Source: Phycisphaeraceae bacterium
GTDB taxonomy: Bacteria > Planctomycetota > Phycisphaerae > Phycisphaerales > Phycisphaeraceae
Direction of reading: 5' to 3'
Length of the DNA stretch: 48,268 bases
Assembly (NCBI GenBank): GCA_029260615.1
Contig: JAJDCX010000059.1
Location: forward strand, 1 to 48,268
A program made the translations under genes and the position numbers. The first letter of the stretch is position 1; every line of letters starts with the position of its first letter. The notes beneath the pieces were generated by a model that was not told where the DNA came from, made no database searches, and saw only the letters and a program-made list of their open reading frames with translations. This document shows, piece after piece, positions 19,371 to 27,090 of this stretch.

Positions 19371-20576
19371 ATGTCCAGCAATTTACTCAAAGGCAACGCC
19401 GTCATCGGCCAGTCTGGCGGCCCCACCGCGGTCATCAACCAGTCCCTGGTCGGTGTCATCGAAGGCCTCGCAGGCTCGCTGTGCATCAACAAGGTCCTGG
19501 GTGCCCGCCACGCTGTTTCAGGCATCATCAAAAACGACTTCATCGAGCTGCAGGACATCCCACAGGACAGGCTCGACCGCCTCGCTCAGACCCCTTCAGC
19601 CGCACTGGGCTCCAGCCGCGACAAGCCCGACGCCGAGTACTGCAAGAAAATCTTTGACGTCTTCGCCAAGCAAAACGTGAGGTACTTTTTCTACATCGGT
19701 GGCAACGACAGCTCCGACACCTGCCGGATCGTCAACGAGCTCGCCAAGAAAGAAAACTACGAGCTCCGCTGCTTCCACGTCCCCAAGACCATCGACAACG
19801 ACCTGGTCAATAACGACCACACCCCCGGGTTCCCTTCCGCCGCCAAGTTTGTCGCCCAGGCGTTCATAGGCGACAACCTGGACAACCGCGCACTGCCCGG
19901 GATCAAGATCAACATCATCATGGGCCGACACGCCGGGTTCCTCACCGCTGCGTCTATGCTGGCACGTCAGCACGACGACGACGGCCCTCACCTGATCTAC
20001 GTCCCCGAGGTCGCCTTCGATATCGAGAAGTTCAAGGCCGACGTCGCCGACGTCTACAGCCGATTGGGCCGCTGCCTGATCGCTGTTTCCGAAGGCATCC
20101 ATGATGAGAACGGCACGTCGATCATGACCACACTTGCCGCGGAAGTTGAGAAGGATGCCCACGGCAACGTCCAGCTCTCAGGCACCGGCGCGCTGGGTGA
20201 TTACCTGTCCACACTGCTTAAAGACCACCTGGGTAAAGACACCCGTGTCCGTGCGGACACCTTCGGCTATCTGCAGCGGTGCTTTGCCGGCTGTGTCTCG
20301 CAGACCGACGCCCACGAAGCACGTCTCGCCGGACGCACGGCCGCCGAACTCGCCCTGGCCGGTGAACACGACGGTTCGATCGCCATCCAACGCATCAGCA
20401 ACAGCCCCTACGAGGTCGAGTACAAGCGGATCGAGTTGTCCGACGTCGCCGCCAAGACCCAGACCCTCGACCCCAAGTACATCATGCACGGCAACGACAT
20501 CGACGCCAGCTTCCGGGACTACCTCGCCCCTTTGGTCGGCGAACTCCCCGTCGTTGAATCATTGCGTACCCACTGA
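19371..20576 (+). CDS. pfp: 6-phosphofructokinase, pyrophosphate-dependent type
   Basis: 401 residues. Interconverts fructose 6-phosphate and fructose 1,6-bisphosphate; the residues point to PPi rather than ATP as phosphate donor. GGNDS at 110-114 has Asp113 where ATP enzymes have Gly (GGDGS), and PKTIDND at 138-144 has Lys139 where ATP enzymes have Gly. MGRHAGF (184-190) and the YNSPYE-like SNSPYEVEYKR segment are also present. Such enzymes are reversible and act in both glycolysis and gluconeogenesis. ACGGAG lies about 12 nt before the ATG, a wide spacing. It has its own terminator. With hppA in the same window it suggests a cell that uses PPi as an energy currency. Confidence 0.93.
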   Translation: MSSNLLKGNAVIGQSGGPTAVINQSLVGVIEGLAGSLCINKVLGARHAVSGIIKNDFIELQDIPQDRLDRLAQTPSAALGSSRDKPDAEYCKKIFDVFAKQNVRYFFYIGGNDSSDTCRIVNELAKKENYELRCFHVPKTIDNDLVNNDHTPGFPSAAKFVAQAFIGDNLDNRALPGIKINIIMGRHAGFLTAASMLARQHDDDGPHLIYVPEVAFDIEKFKADVADVYSRLGRCLIAVSEGIHDENGTSIMTTLAAEVEKDAHGNVQLSGTGALGDYLSTLLKDHLGKDTRVRADTFGYLQRCFAGCVSQTDAHEARLAGRTAAELALAGEHDGSIAIQRISNSPYEVEYKRIELSDVAAKTQTLDPKYIMHGNDIDASFRDYLAPLVGELPVVESLRTH

Positions 20577-20649
20577 GCCCCCCGGAAGGTCCCCGGATAT
20601 TCCCCGGAAGTCCACGCATACGACGCTAATCCCCGTAACCAACCAAACA

Positions 20650-20681
20650 AGAACCCACGGATTTAATCCGTGGGTTCTTTT
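20650..20681 (+). terminator. Terminator after the phosphofructokinase gene
   Basis: A perfect 13-bp stem (20650-20662 with 20666-20678, loop TTA) runs into T residues. It is symmetric and also lies 50 nt beyond the tilS stop on the other strand, so it may serve both convergent genes. Confidence 0.85.
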
Positions 20682-20731
20682 ATGTGTGTTCACCGATTTA
20701 ATCATTCCCGGTATAGCGCGTGGTTTGCCGT

Positions 20732-21784
20732 TTAGCGAGGGGTGCCAACCGTGATTTGATCGCGCGTCAGGGATACCGTTACGCCGCCCGCGAATGCAAA
20801 GGACCGCTCCCCGCCCTCGCCGTCCATCACCGCACGCACCACAGCCCCCACCGGCTTCGCCCCCAGCTTGTCGCCCGGCACCCCGGCATCTAACAACAAC
20901 CGCCGAAGCAGCCCCGACAGCACCGCACGCCGCATCCCCATCGCTGTTGCGCGTTCCAGTGTGGCAACCCCGTCCCCGCGTTCGACCAGATCCATCTCCA
21001 TGTCGATCTGGTCATCCAACACCCGGTGTACGCTGCGCAACTGGTCCGTGAACGCCGTCGCTTTCTTCCCCGCGCCCGGCCGGATCGCTTCCAGGACCGG
21101 CAAGACCTCCGCCCGCAGCCTCGCACGCCACCGCGACACATCCGCATTGGTGTGGTCCTCCCGCCACGCCTGCCCGGTCGCTTTAAGGTAGTCGAGGATT
21201 TCTGCACGGGTCACCGCAAGCATCGGGCGGATGAGGGGCAGCGGGGTTTGGGATTGGGGGTTTGGGGTTGGGGAGGGCAGTATTCTTCGCCAAGCAATCC
21301 CGCGCATCCCCCCGGTTCCCGCGCCACGAAGCATACGCATCAACAAAGTTTCTAACTGGTCGTCCCCGTGATGGGCCGTTGCGATGAACGCAGCCCCACA
21401 CGCCCGTGCCATTTCACCAAGCGCCCCGTACCGCCCCCGCCGCGCCGCATCTTCCGCGTTCCCTGTTTCACCTGACAGATCCAGATCCCGCCGCAACTGC
21501 GGCAGCTTTAACTCCCGTGCCAACTCCGCCACAAACCCAGCATCCGCTTCCGCCTCATCCCCCCGCAGATGATGCTGCACATGCCCGGCCGTCAACGTCA
21601 ACCCCCACCGCCGTCGATCTTTTAACGCCGCCAGCCCCCGCAGCAACGCCACCGAATCCGCGCCCCCACTGACCGCCACCAGAATATGGGCCTCTTCAAC
21701 TACCCCACAACGGCGGCGCAACCCTAGCGCGACGGCTTTGACCAGGGTGTGGTGGCTTGTGGGGATGGATGGCTTGCTTGGCAT
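20732..21784 (-). CDS. tilS: tRNA(Ile)-lysidine synthetase TilS
   Basis: Joins lysine to C34 of tRNA-Ile(CAU) so that it reads AUA codons; essential, cytoplasmic. 350 residues from the ATG at 21784. The PP-loop AVSGGADSV lies at about 37-45. HVQHHLRGDEAEAD and ATAHHGDDQLETLLMRMLRGAG are the family's His/Asp-rich active-site motifs, and WREDHTNAD is the downstream signature. Residues 168-183 are a low-complexity insert (PSPTPNPQSQTPLP) between the RGI-W and LIRPML segments. The C-terminal RNA-binding part is short. TATGAT ends 7 nt before the ATG and no Shine-Dalgarno is present, pointing to leaderless initiation; longer in-frame starts would overlap the upstream small gene. Confidence 0.93.
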   Translation of the reverse strand: MPSKPSIPTSHHTLVKAVALGLRRRCGVVEEAHILVAVSGGADSVALLRGLAALKDRRRWGLTLTAGHVQHHLRGDEAEADAGFVAELARELKLPQLRRDLDLSGETGNAEDAARRGRYGALGEMARACGAAFIATAHHGDDQLETLLMRMLRGAGTGGMRGIAWRRILPSPTPNPQSQTPLPLIRPMLAVTRAEILDYLKATGQAWREDHTNADVSRWRARLRAEVLPVLEAIRPGAGKKATAFTDQLRSVHRVLDDQIDMEMDLVERGDGVATLERATAMGMRRAVLSGLLRRLLLDAGVPGDKLGAKPVGAVVRAVMDGEGGERSFAFAGGVTVSLTRDQITVGTPR

Positions 21785-21791
21785 CGCGACG

Positions 21792-21797
21792 ATCATA
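21792..21797 (-). promoter_or_regulatory. -10 element of a leaderless tilS promoter
   Basis: TATGAT on the minus strand ends 7 nt before the tilS ATG at 21784. It lies in the 34-nt gap after the upstream small membrane-protein gene. Confidence 0.45.
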
Positions 21798-21818
21798 TCC
21801 GGCGATGAGCGATGCGCC

Positions 21819-22136
21819 TTATCTCTCAGGATCGGATTCATCGTGTGTGGCGCAGGAAGCAGATTTGCGACGGTTGGCGGACACGATAAGAATGGCTGCG
21901 GATCCACCCAAGGGGACACCCCAGAAAAGCAAATTCTGCGATAGGTGTTTGAAATCCCAATACTTCATATCAAATAGATTTTCTCGGGTATCGCCGCCAA
22001 TGCCAGTAACCTTCCACGGATAACCATATTGATAGTCTTGGCCGCCAAACCTTGTCCATATCCCGGGGCGTTTGAATAAACTGGCATAGAAACAGATGGC
22101 TAACGCGACGGTGATGACACAAAGACGGTAGGCCAT
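21819..22136 (-). CDS. Small membrane protein of unknown function, AT-rich
   Basis: 105 residues starting MAYRLCVITVALAICFYASLF: one membrane helix at residues 4-21, a polar middle (GGQDYQYGYPWKVTGIGGDTRENL), a second helix (about 68-86, NLLFWGVPLGGSAAILIVS), and a basic Ser-rich tail. A longer reading frame extends upstream but only opposite the LarC-like gene, so the ATG at 22136 is taken; AGGA lies 5 nt before it. The base composition is visibly more AT-rich than its neighbours. No family is recognised. It lies 34 nt upstream of tilS on the same strand. Confidence 0.6.
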   Translation of the reverse strand: MAYRLCVITVALAICFYASLFKRPGIWTRFGGQDYQYGYPWKVTGIGGDTRENLFDMKYWDFKHLSQNLLFWGVPLGGSAAILIVSANRRKSASCATHDESDPER

Positions 22137-22197
22137 GATTCCTATTACTCCAAGTAAGGTAGACTCATAGTAGAATAGTAGGAGATCGGAGCACCCA

Positions 22198-22680
22198 GTG
22201 TCCACAACGTCATCATCCAATCCAACCCCGACCCAGGCCACCGAGATCGTTGTCAACCTCGACGACGTGACCGGGGAACTGCTCGGTGAGGCGCAGCGGG
22301 CTTTGTTAGCAGCCGGGGCGTTGGATGTTTGGACTTCTGCGATCCAGATGAAAAAGGGGCGGCCGGGGGTGATGCTGTCGCTGTTGTGTGAAGAGGGCAG
22401 GCGTGATGAGCTAGCCCGGCTGGTGATCGAGCTGACCGGGAGTTTTGGGGTGCGGTTCCGGGAATGGGGTCGGTTGGTGCTGGACCGAAGGCACGTCACG
22501 GTTGATACGCGCTTCGGGAAGGTGCCGATCAAAGTCGGGGAGTTGGACGGGAAGATCGTGGTAGCTCGGCCGGAGTTTGAGGATGTGAAGAAGCTGGCGG
22601 ATTCAAGTGGGGCGTCGGTGCGGGAGGTTTACGACGCCGCACAAGCCGCTGCACAACTCTGGCGGGAGGCGCAGCCATGA
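22198..22680 (+). CDS. Stand-alone LarC C-terminal domain (nickel-pincer cofactor insertion family)
   Basis: 160 residues. The sequence matches the C-terminal half of LarC (formerly DUF111), the CTP-dependent nickel insertase that completes the nickel-pincer cofactor of lactate racemase: VVNLDDVTGELLGEA (about 18-32), then ALDVWTSAIQMKKGRPGVMLSLLC (41-64), then a GVR.REW.R..L.R segment. The larger N-terminal domain is absent and there is no sign of it upstream, where a different gene lies on the other strand. In Lactobacillus the two halves are made as LarC1 and LarC2, fused by ribosomal frameshifting; here the LarC2-like half is alone. The start is GTG with GGAG 6 nt upstream. It overlaps the next gene by 4 nt (ATGA). 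Confidence 0.85.
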   Translation: MSTTSSSNPTPTQATEIVVNLDDVTGELLGEAQRALLAAGALDVWTSAIQMKKGRPGVMLSLLCEEGRRDELARLVIELTGSFGVRFREWGRLVLDRRHVTVDTRFGKVPIKVGELDGKIVVARPEFEDVKKLADSSGASVREVYDAAQAAAQLWREAQP

Positions 22681-23225
22681 TCGGCATCATCACACTCGCG
22701 TTTGATATATCTGAACTGCCGCCGGCCGCCAGGATCGGGATCCCCGTCGTCGGCGTCTTGCTGATCACCATGAGCATGATGATGGGGATCCGTAAGAAAC
22801 GCCGACGGTCCCAGGCACGAGGCACGACCCGCGACCGCGTCGAAGAGCTAAAACAGCGACACGAAGTCAGAGGCGACCTGGAACAACTGATGGTTGAGAT
22901 CGAGCAGCTCGCCAAGCGCTTCGGGGCCCAGCTCGACGCCAAGACGGTGCAGATGGAGCGGCTGATTGATGAGGCCGACGGGAAGATCAGGGAACTGAAA
23001 CAACTCGGTCAGGCCCGTCAGGACGCGCCTCAAATCTACACGCCGCAACCTTCAAGCCCCAAGCCTCAAGATCCAGCCCTTTCCGATCCGCCGAGCCCCG
23101 ATGATGTCTTGAAGCGATCCGTCTACGACCTCGCCGAGCAGGGCCACGACCCCGCCGAGATCGCGCGGCGGCTGGATGAGCATGTTGGGAAGATCGAGTT
23201 GATCCTGGCGTTGCGGAAGTCGTGA
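22677..23225 (+). CDS. Membrane-anchored coiled-coil protein of unknown function
   Basis: 182 residues. One transmembrane helix (about 18-38, IGIPVVGVLLITMSMMMGI) is followed by a very basic stretch (RKKRRRSQARGTTR) and a coiled coil (about 55-115, VEELKQRHEVRGDLEQLMVEIEQLAKRF..). A Pro/Ser-rich linker (PQPSSPKPQDP, about 122-140) leads to a C-terminal helical motif, VYDLAEQGHDPAEIARRLDEHVGKIELILALR, which resembles the end of DUF2802/DUF6115-type proteins. It overlaps the LarC-like gene by 4 nt, so the two are translationally coupled, but no functional link is known. Confidence 0.7.
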   Translation: MIGIITLAFDISELPPAARIGIPVVGVLLITMSMMMGIRKKRRRSQARGTTRDRVEELKQRHEVRGDLEQLMVEIEQLAKRFGAQLDAKTVQMERLIDEADGKIRELKQLGQARQDAPQIYTPQPSSPKPQDPALSDPPSPDDVLKRSVYDLAEQGHDPAEIARRLDEHVGKIELILALRKS

Positions 23226-23237
23226 GGCGGGGAAAAG

Positions 23238-23422
23238 CAATCACGGAGGGCGCGGAGACACGGAGGCGCGGAGAAAGCAAGGGGAACAGGGATGAACGCT
23301 GATGAACGCAGATAGGACCGTTGGCGGTTTGGTGACCTGACCTTCCCCATCACCGTTCATCAGCGTTCATCCCTGTTTCATAATATCCAGTCTTCTCCGT
23401 GTCTTCGCGTTGTGGGTGATTG
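23238..23422 (+). repeat. Long palindromic intergenic repeat upstream of dapA
   Basis: A perfect 24-bp inverted repeat (23285-23308 with 23354-23377; arm AACAGGGATGAAC..) encloses a 45-nt loop. Outside it, a second, imperfect pair of arms (CAATCACGGAGG... on the left, ...GTGGGTGATTG on the right) includes shared AGACACGGAG. The left outer arm is itself built from repeated CGGAG units. It can fold into a long hairpin and codes for nothing obvious. A related element lies on the other side of dapA. Confidence 0.85.
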
Positions 23423-23488
23423 TCTTCTGTGTGTTGATTGAGTGTCGCACCGGCGATACAGTGTCGCGCCAACCAAGGAGATACACCA

Positions 23489-24379
23489 ATGTTTAAGGGC
23501 GCACTGACCGCGCTGGTTACGCCGTTCAAGGATGGGCGGGTTGATTACGACCGGCTGATAAAGAACGTGGAATACCAGATAGCCGAGGGGATCGACGGGC
23601 TGGTCCCGGTGGGGACGACCGGCGAATCGCCGACGCTTAGCCATGATGAGCACGACAAGGTGATCGAGGCGGTGGTTGAGGCTGCGGCCGGTCGTGTCCC
23701 GGTGGTGGCGGGCACGGGCTCGAACGCGACCGACGAAGCGCTACGCCTGACCCAGCACGCCAAGGAAGTCGGCGCGGATGCGTCGTTGCAGGTTAATCCT
23801 TACTACAACAAGCCCACGCAGGAAGGTTTGTACCGACACTTCATGGCGATCGCGGATGCGGTTGATCTGCCGATGGTGCTTTACAACATCCCCGGGCGGT
23901 GCGGCGTGGGGATGATCCCCGCCACGGTTGCCCGCCTGGCAACCCACCGGAACATCGTCGCGGTCAAAGAAGCCACCGGCTCGCTGGATATGGCCAGCGA
24001 GATCGCCGCGTTGTGCGATCCCGATAAGTTCACGATCCTGTCGGGCGATGACTCGTTGACGCTGCCGTTGATGTCTGTGGGAGCGAAGGGCGTGGTCAGC
24101 GTGCTGTCGAATCTGCTGCCGGCCAAGGTCAAGGCTCTTGCGGATGCGGCACTCACCGGCAACATCGCGCAGGCGCGCAAGCTGCACCTGCAACTGTTCC
24201 CTATCTTCAAGAGCATGTCTATCGAGACCAACCCGATCCCCATCAAGACCGCGATGCAGTTAGCGGGCATGGACACGGGGGAACTTCGTCTGCCCATGTG
24301 CGCGATGGGGGAAGTCAACCACGCGAAGCTGGAGACGTTGCTCAAGGAGCAGGGCGTGCTGCAGCCGGTCGGGGGGTAG
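23489..24379 (+). CDS. dapA: 4-hydroxy-tetrahydrodipicolinate synthase
   Basis: Condenses pyruvate with aspartate semialdehyde, the first committed step to diaminopimelate and lysine. 296 residues, a TIM barrel of the usual length. Key residues are visible: GTTGES at 42-47 (Thr43/Thr44 of the proton relay), YYNKPTQEG, Tyr132 in VLYNIPGR with Arg137 at the substrate entrance, and Lys160 in VAVKEATG, which forms the Schiff base with pyruvate. The ATG at 23489 is set by AAGGAG 8 nt upstream; an in-frame ATG at 23438 lies in the repeat-rich leader. Diaminopimelate fits with murB in implying a peptidoglycan wall. The gene is flanked on both sides by long palindromic repeats and has no operon partner. 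Confidence 0.97.
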   Translation: MFKGALTALVTPFKDGRVDYDRLIKNVEYQIAEGIDGLVPVGTTGESPTLSHDEHDKVIEAVVEAAAGRVPVVAGTGSNATDEALRLTQHAKEVGADASLQVNPYYNKPTQEGLYRHFMAIADAVDLPMVLYNIPGRCGVGMIPATVARLATHRNIVAVKEATGSLDMASEIAALCDPDKFTILSGDDSLTLPLMSVGAKGVVSVLSNLLPAKVKALADAALTGNIAQARKLHLQLFPIFKSMSIETNPIPIKTAMQLAGMDTGELRLPMCAMGEVNHAKLETLLKEQGVLQPVGG

Positions 24380-24389
24380 CATCGGGTTT

Positions 24390-24568
24390 AACCGCAAAGG
24401 CGCTAAGAGCGCGAAGAAGACAGGATCAAGATAGCCGCAAATAAACGCACATGGCCGAGGGATGCTCTGGCGCAAAACGCCTGCCTCCTTGCTTATTCGC
24501 GTGCATTTGTGTTTATTCGCGGCCAATGCCCGCTCTATTTTCTTCGCGCTCTTGGCGCCTTCGCGGTT
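24390..24568 (+). repeat. Long palindromic intergenic repeat downstream of dapA
   Basis: Outer arms 24390-24417 and 24541-24568 match in 26 of 28 positions as an inverted repeat (AACCGC.AAGGCGC.AAGAGC..). Inner arms at about 24434-24453 and 24504-24523 (GCCGC.AATAAAC.) match in 17 of 20. The stretch fills the gap between dapA and ald, has no gene, and resembles the element upstream of dapA in layout though not in arm sequence. Confidence 0.85.
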
Positions 24569-24585
24569 CACACTTAGGCGATTTA

Positions 24586-25686
24586 TCACACCAGCGCATC
24601 AACCATGTCGTGGGCCTCGGCGACGGCCTGGTTGGTGAGCTTGCCGTCCTTGACGTTTAGTGCGGTGGCGAAGGCGTTGTCTTCGGCGACGAGCTTGTCG
24701 ATCCCGTGCTTCGCCAGGCGCAGCATGTAGGGCTGGGTCGCGTGGCACAGGGCCTGGGTGCTGGTCCGGCCGACCGCGCCGGGCATGTTGGCGACGCAGT
24801 AGTGGACGATGTCATCGACGATATAGATCGGGTCGTTGTGGGTGGTGGGCTTGGTGGTCTCGACGCAGCCGCCCTGATCGACACCCACATCGACGATCAC
24901 GGCGCCGGGCTTCATGAGCTTGAGCATGTCGCGGGTGATCAGTTGCGGTGCGAGCGCTCCGGGGATCAATACCGCACCGATGACCAGGTCAGCGAGTTCC
25001 AGTTGTTCGCGGATCGTGTGCGGGTCGGAGTACCCGGTGAAGACGTTGGCGGGCATCACATCATCCAGGTAGCGAAGCCGATCGAGGTTGACGTCAACGA
25101 TGGTGACGTGCGCGCCAAGACCTGCCGCGAGTTTGGCTGCCTGTGTGCCGACGACACCGCCGCCTAAGACCAGGACGTTGCCCGGCTCAACCCCCGGCAC
25201 ACCGCCGAGCAGAATCCCCCGGCCTTCCGTCGGCTTCTCAAGATATTTCGCGCCTTCCTGCACGCTCATTCGGCCGGCGACCTCGCTCATCGGGGTCAAC
25301 AAAGGCAGTCGGCCGTGCTTGTCGGTCAGTGTTTCATACGCCACCGCGGCAACGCCGGCGCTAAGACAACCCTCGGTCAGCTCCCGGCTGGCGGCGAAGT
25401 GGAAGTAGGTGAAAACCGTTTGGCCCTTGGTCATCATCAGCAACTCGTTGCCGATCGGCTCCTTGACCTTGACGATCATCTCGGACCGGGCCCAGACGTC
25501 GGCGGCCTCGTCGATCATCTCGGCCCCGGCGGCGATGTACTGCTCATCCTCGTAGCCGCTGTTGTGGCCGGCGTTGCGCTGGACAAGCACCTGGTGCCCG
25601 TCTCTTCTCAACAATTCGACGCCCACGGGCAGCATCGAGATACGGTATTCATGCGACTTGGTTTCTTTAGGTACGCCAATGATCAT
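24586..25686 (-). CDS. ald: Alanine dehydrogenase
   Basis: Interconverts L-alanine and pyruvate plus ammonia with NAD(H), in the cytoplasm. 366 residues, the usual length for this family. Substrate-binding residues are in place: Arg15 in EYRIS, the Lys in VKVKEP (about 74), His96 in YFHFAA. The NAD fold is GVEPGNVLVLGGGVVGTQAAKLAAGLGAHVTIVDVN (about 163-198), and VDVGVDQGGC supplies the catalytic Asp near 270. AGGAG lies 7 nt before the ATG. The enzyme can assimilate ammonia or break down alanine. It stands alone, with its own promoter. Confidence 0.96.
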   Translation of the reverse strand: MIIGVPKETKSHEYRISMLPVGVELLRRDGHQVLVQRNAGHNSGYEDEQYIAAGAEMIDEAADVWARSEMIVKVKEPIGNELLMMTKGQTVFTYFHFAASRELTEGCLSAGVAAVAYETLTDKHGRLPLLTPMSEVAGRMSVQEGAKYLEKPTEGRGILLGGVPGVEPGNVLVLGGGVVGTQAAKLAAGLGAHVTIVDVNLDRLRYLDDVMPANVFTGYSDPHTIREQLELADLVIGAVLIPGALAPQLITRDMLKLMKPGAVIVDVGVDQGGCVETTKPTTHNDPIYIVDDIVHYCVANMPGAVGRTSTQALCHATQPYMLRLAKHGIDKLVAEDNAFATALNVKDGKLTNQAVAEAHDMVDALV

Positions 25687-25719
25687 CGCTAACTCCTGCT
25701 AAAAAGAGACCAGCAAAGC

Positions 25720-25747
25720 ATTATACTAGAACCATGGTATTCGTCAT
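25720..25747 (-). promoter_or_regulatory. Sigma-70-like promoter of ald
   Basis: ATGACG (25747-25742), a 16-nt spacer, and a perfect TATAAT (25725-25720) on the minus strand. The predicted leader is about 27 nt and contains the AGGAG ribosome-binding site. Confidence 0.55.
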
Positions 25748-27042
25748 ACAGCGATTCCGGCGGTTTCCAGATTTTCTACCGGGTCCACGGGGGCAGGCTC
25801 GGGCTTGGCAGATCGGTTCCGGGCTTTGACCCACTGGCGTATGGCGGTGCGTTTGGTGGGCCAGCCGTTGGCGGTGCGGGCATCCAGGAAGGCCCGGAAC
25901 ATCCCGTCGAGTGTCTGTGCCAGTGTGCGTGCCAGTTCCAGGCGTTGCTCGAGCTGCTCACGGGGGCCGGCGGCGTCCTCGATGGTGGGCAGTAGGGCAG
26001 CCGAGACGGCCCATTGGTCGCTCTGGAAGGTAAGTTCCCACTGGTGTTCGCCGTCGGAAACGATCAGGCCCATCTTACGGGGCCATTTCCCGGTCTTCAG
26101 GGCGTCGCTTGCTTCGATCAGCCGGGTCGGCCCCGCGCCGCGGAGGGTTAGTTTCCCCCCCGCATCCCAGGCGCAGTCCATGTCCAAGGCCTTGTCGATC
26201 GCGAAGAACACCTCCGACTCCCGGCCGGCCTTGTCCTTGATGGTCAGCGTGCCGTCATCGGTCTCCGCCAGCCACCACAGCCAGTAAAGAAACTCGTTGC
26301 CCAGGAAGTCCTTGAGGTCGACCGACTTGACGACCCAGGGGACCATGGGGGTGTTCGTGTCGCGTGGGCCTTCGATGAAGTCTTCATCATCTTGCGCATC
26401 GGTCGCGCCGGCCGGTGGGGGGGTGAACGCGCTTGGGCGCAGGTCTTCGTAGTCCCGGCCTTTGCCCTGGTTCAACAGGATGCGCCCGGCGAGCGTGCCG
26501 GCACTCTGGTATTGCAGGTTCACCGCGAACGCCGACTTAAATAGCTTGGCGACCTGTTCCTGCACCGTCGTCCCGACCGCGCCGCAGTAGATGGTCTGGG
26601 TGTTGAGGTCCCAGAGCAGTTGGATCATTTTGGATCGCCTGAACTTACCCGCCGCCAGGTCGTCACGGAGTGTGCGCTCGGCTTCGTCCTTGGCGTCACG
26701 TTTGTCGGCCTTGCTTGCGAACCCAGACGGGTTGCCCGCGGCGGCGGCCCGCTCGTTAATCTTGCGGTAGGCTTGCTTGAGGTCCGATGGGACTTTGTGG
26801 GTGTCGATCCGCACGGCGAACAGCAGCGCGTTGCCGAAGCCGTTTTTTTCGTAGGTGAATTGGGTATCGAGGATGTGTTCGCCGGTGACGAACCCGGATT
26901 CGACCTCGTCCGGTGCGCCGATCTCGGTTTCCTTAAAGGCGTTCTCATTGAGGATCGACAACGCGGTCTCATCGACGGAAGTCGGGGCGTCGCCGGAGAC
27001 AGCGAACTGGCAGAATGTTACACGTCCAGAAGAAAATGGCAT
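25744..27042 (-). CDS. RdgC-like recombination-associated protein (tentative)
   Basis: 432 residues, soluble, no signal peptide. The layout resembles RdgC, a ring-shaped DNA-binding protein that modulates RecA: a short N-terminal beta region, a charged helix (DLKQAYRKINERAAAAGN.., then KADKRDAKDEAERTLRDDL), and next KFRRSKMIQLLWDLNTQTIYCGAVGTTVQEQVAKLFKSAF. The last piece parallels the E. coli RdgC segment [21 protein letters not shown].., where a strand pair follows a helix. It is longer than E. coli RdgC (about 300 residues), with extra C-terminal sequence. The match is from remembered pattern, not alignment, so the name is provisional. Another possibility is an unrelated lineage-specific protein. 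Confidence 0.5.
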   Translation of the reverse strand: MPFSSGRVTFCQFAVSGDAPTSVDETALSILNENAFKETEIGAPDEVESGFVTGEHILDTQFTYEKNGFGNALLFAVRIDTHKVPSDLKQAYRKINERAAAAGNPSGFASKADKRDAKDEAERTLRDDLAAGKFRRSKMIQLLWDLNTQTIYCGAVGTTVQEQVAKLFKSAFAVNLQYQSAGTLAGRILLNQGKGRDYEDLRPSAFTPPPAGATDAQDDEDFIEGPRDTNTPMVPWVVKSVDLKDFLGNEFLYWLWWLAETDDGTLTIKDKAGRESEVFFAIDKALDMDCAWDAGGKLTLRGAGPTRLIEASDALKTGKWPRKMGLIVSDGEHQWELTFQSDQWAVSAALLPTIEDAAGPREQLEQRLELARTLAQTLDGMFRAFLDARTANGWPTKRTAIRQWVKARNRSAKPEPAPVDPVENLETAGIAV

Positions 27043-27090
27043 AGGAGTTTTGGGGGCTGGGGTCCAGGGTGTCGGGCTAATGGCTAACGG

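Noticed and set aside
22137-22532. Upstream extension of the small AT-rich membrane gene
   Set aside because: The extension is antisense to the LarC-like gene and Ser/Arg-rich; the ATG at 22136 begins the hydrophobic part.
23291-23377. The 24-bp palindrome upstream of dapA as a terminator or riboswitch
   Set aside because: The 45-nt loop and lack of a T-run do not fit a terminator, and no known riboswitch core is present; a repeat element explains it better.
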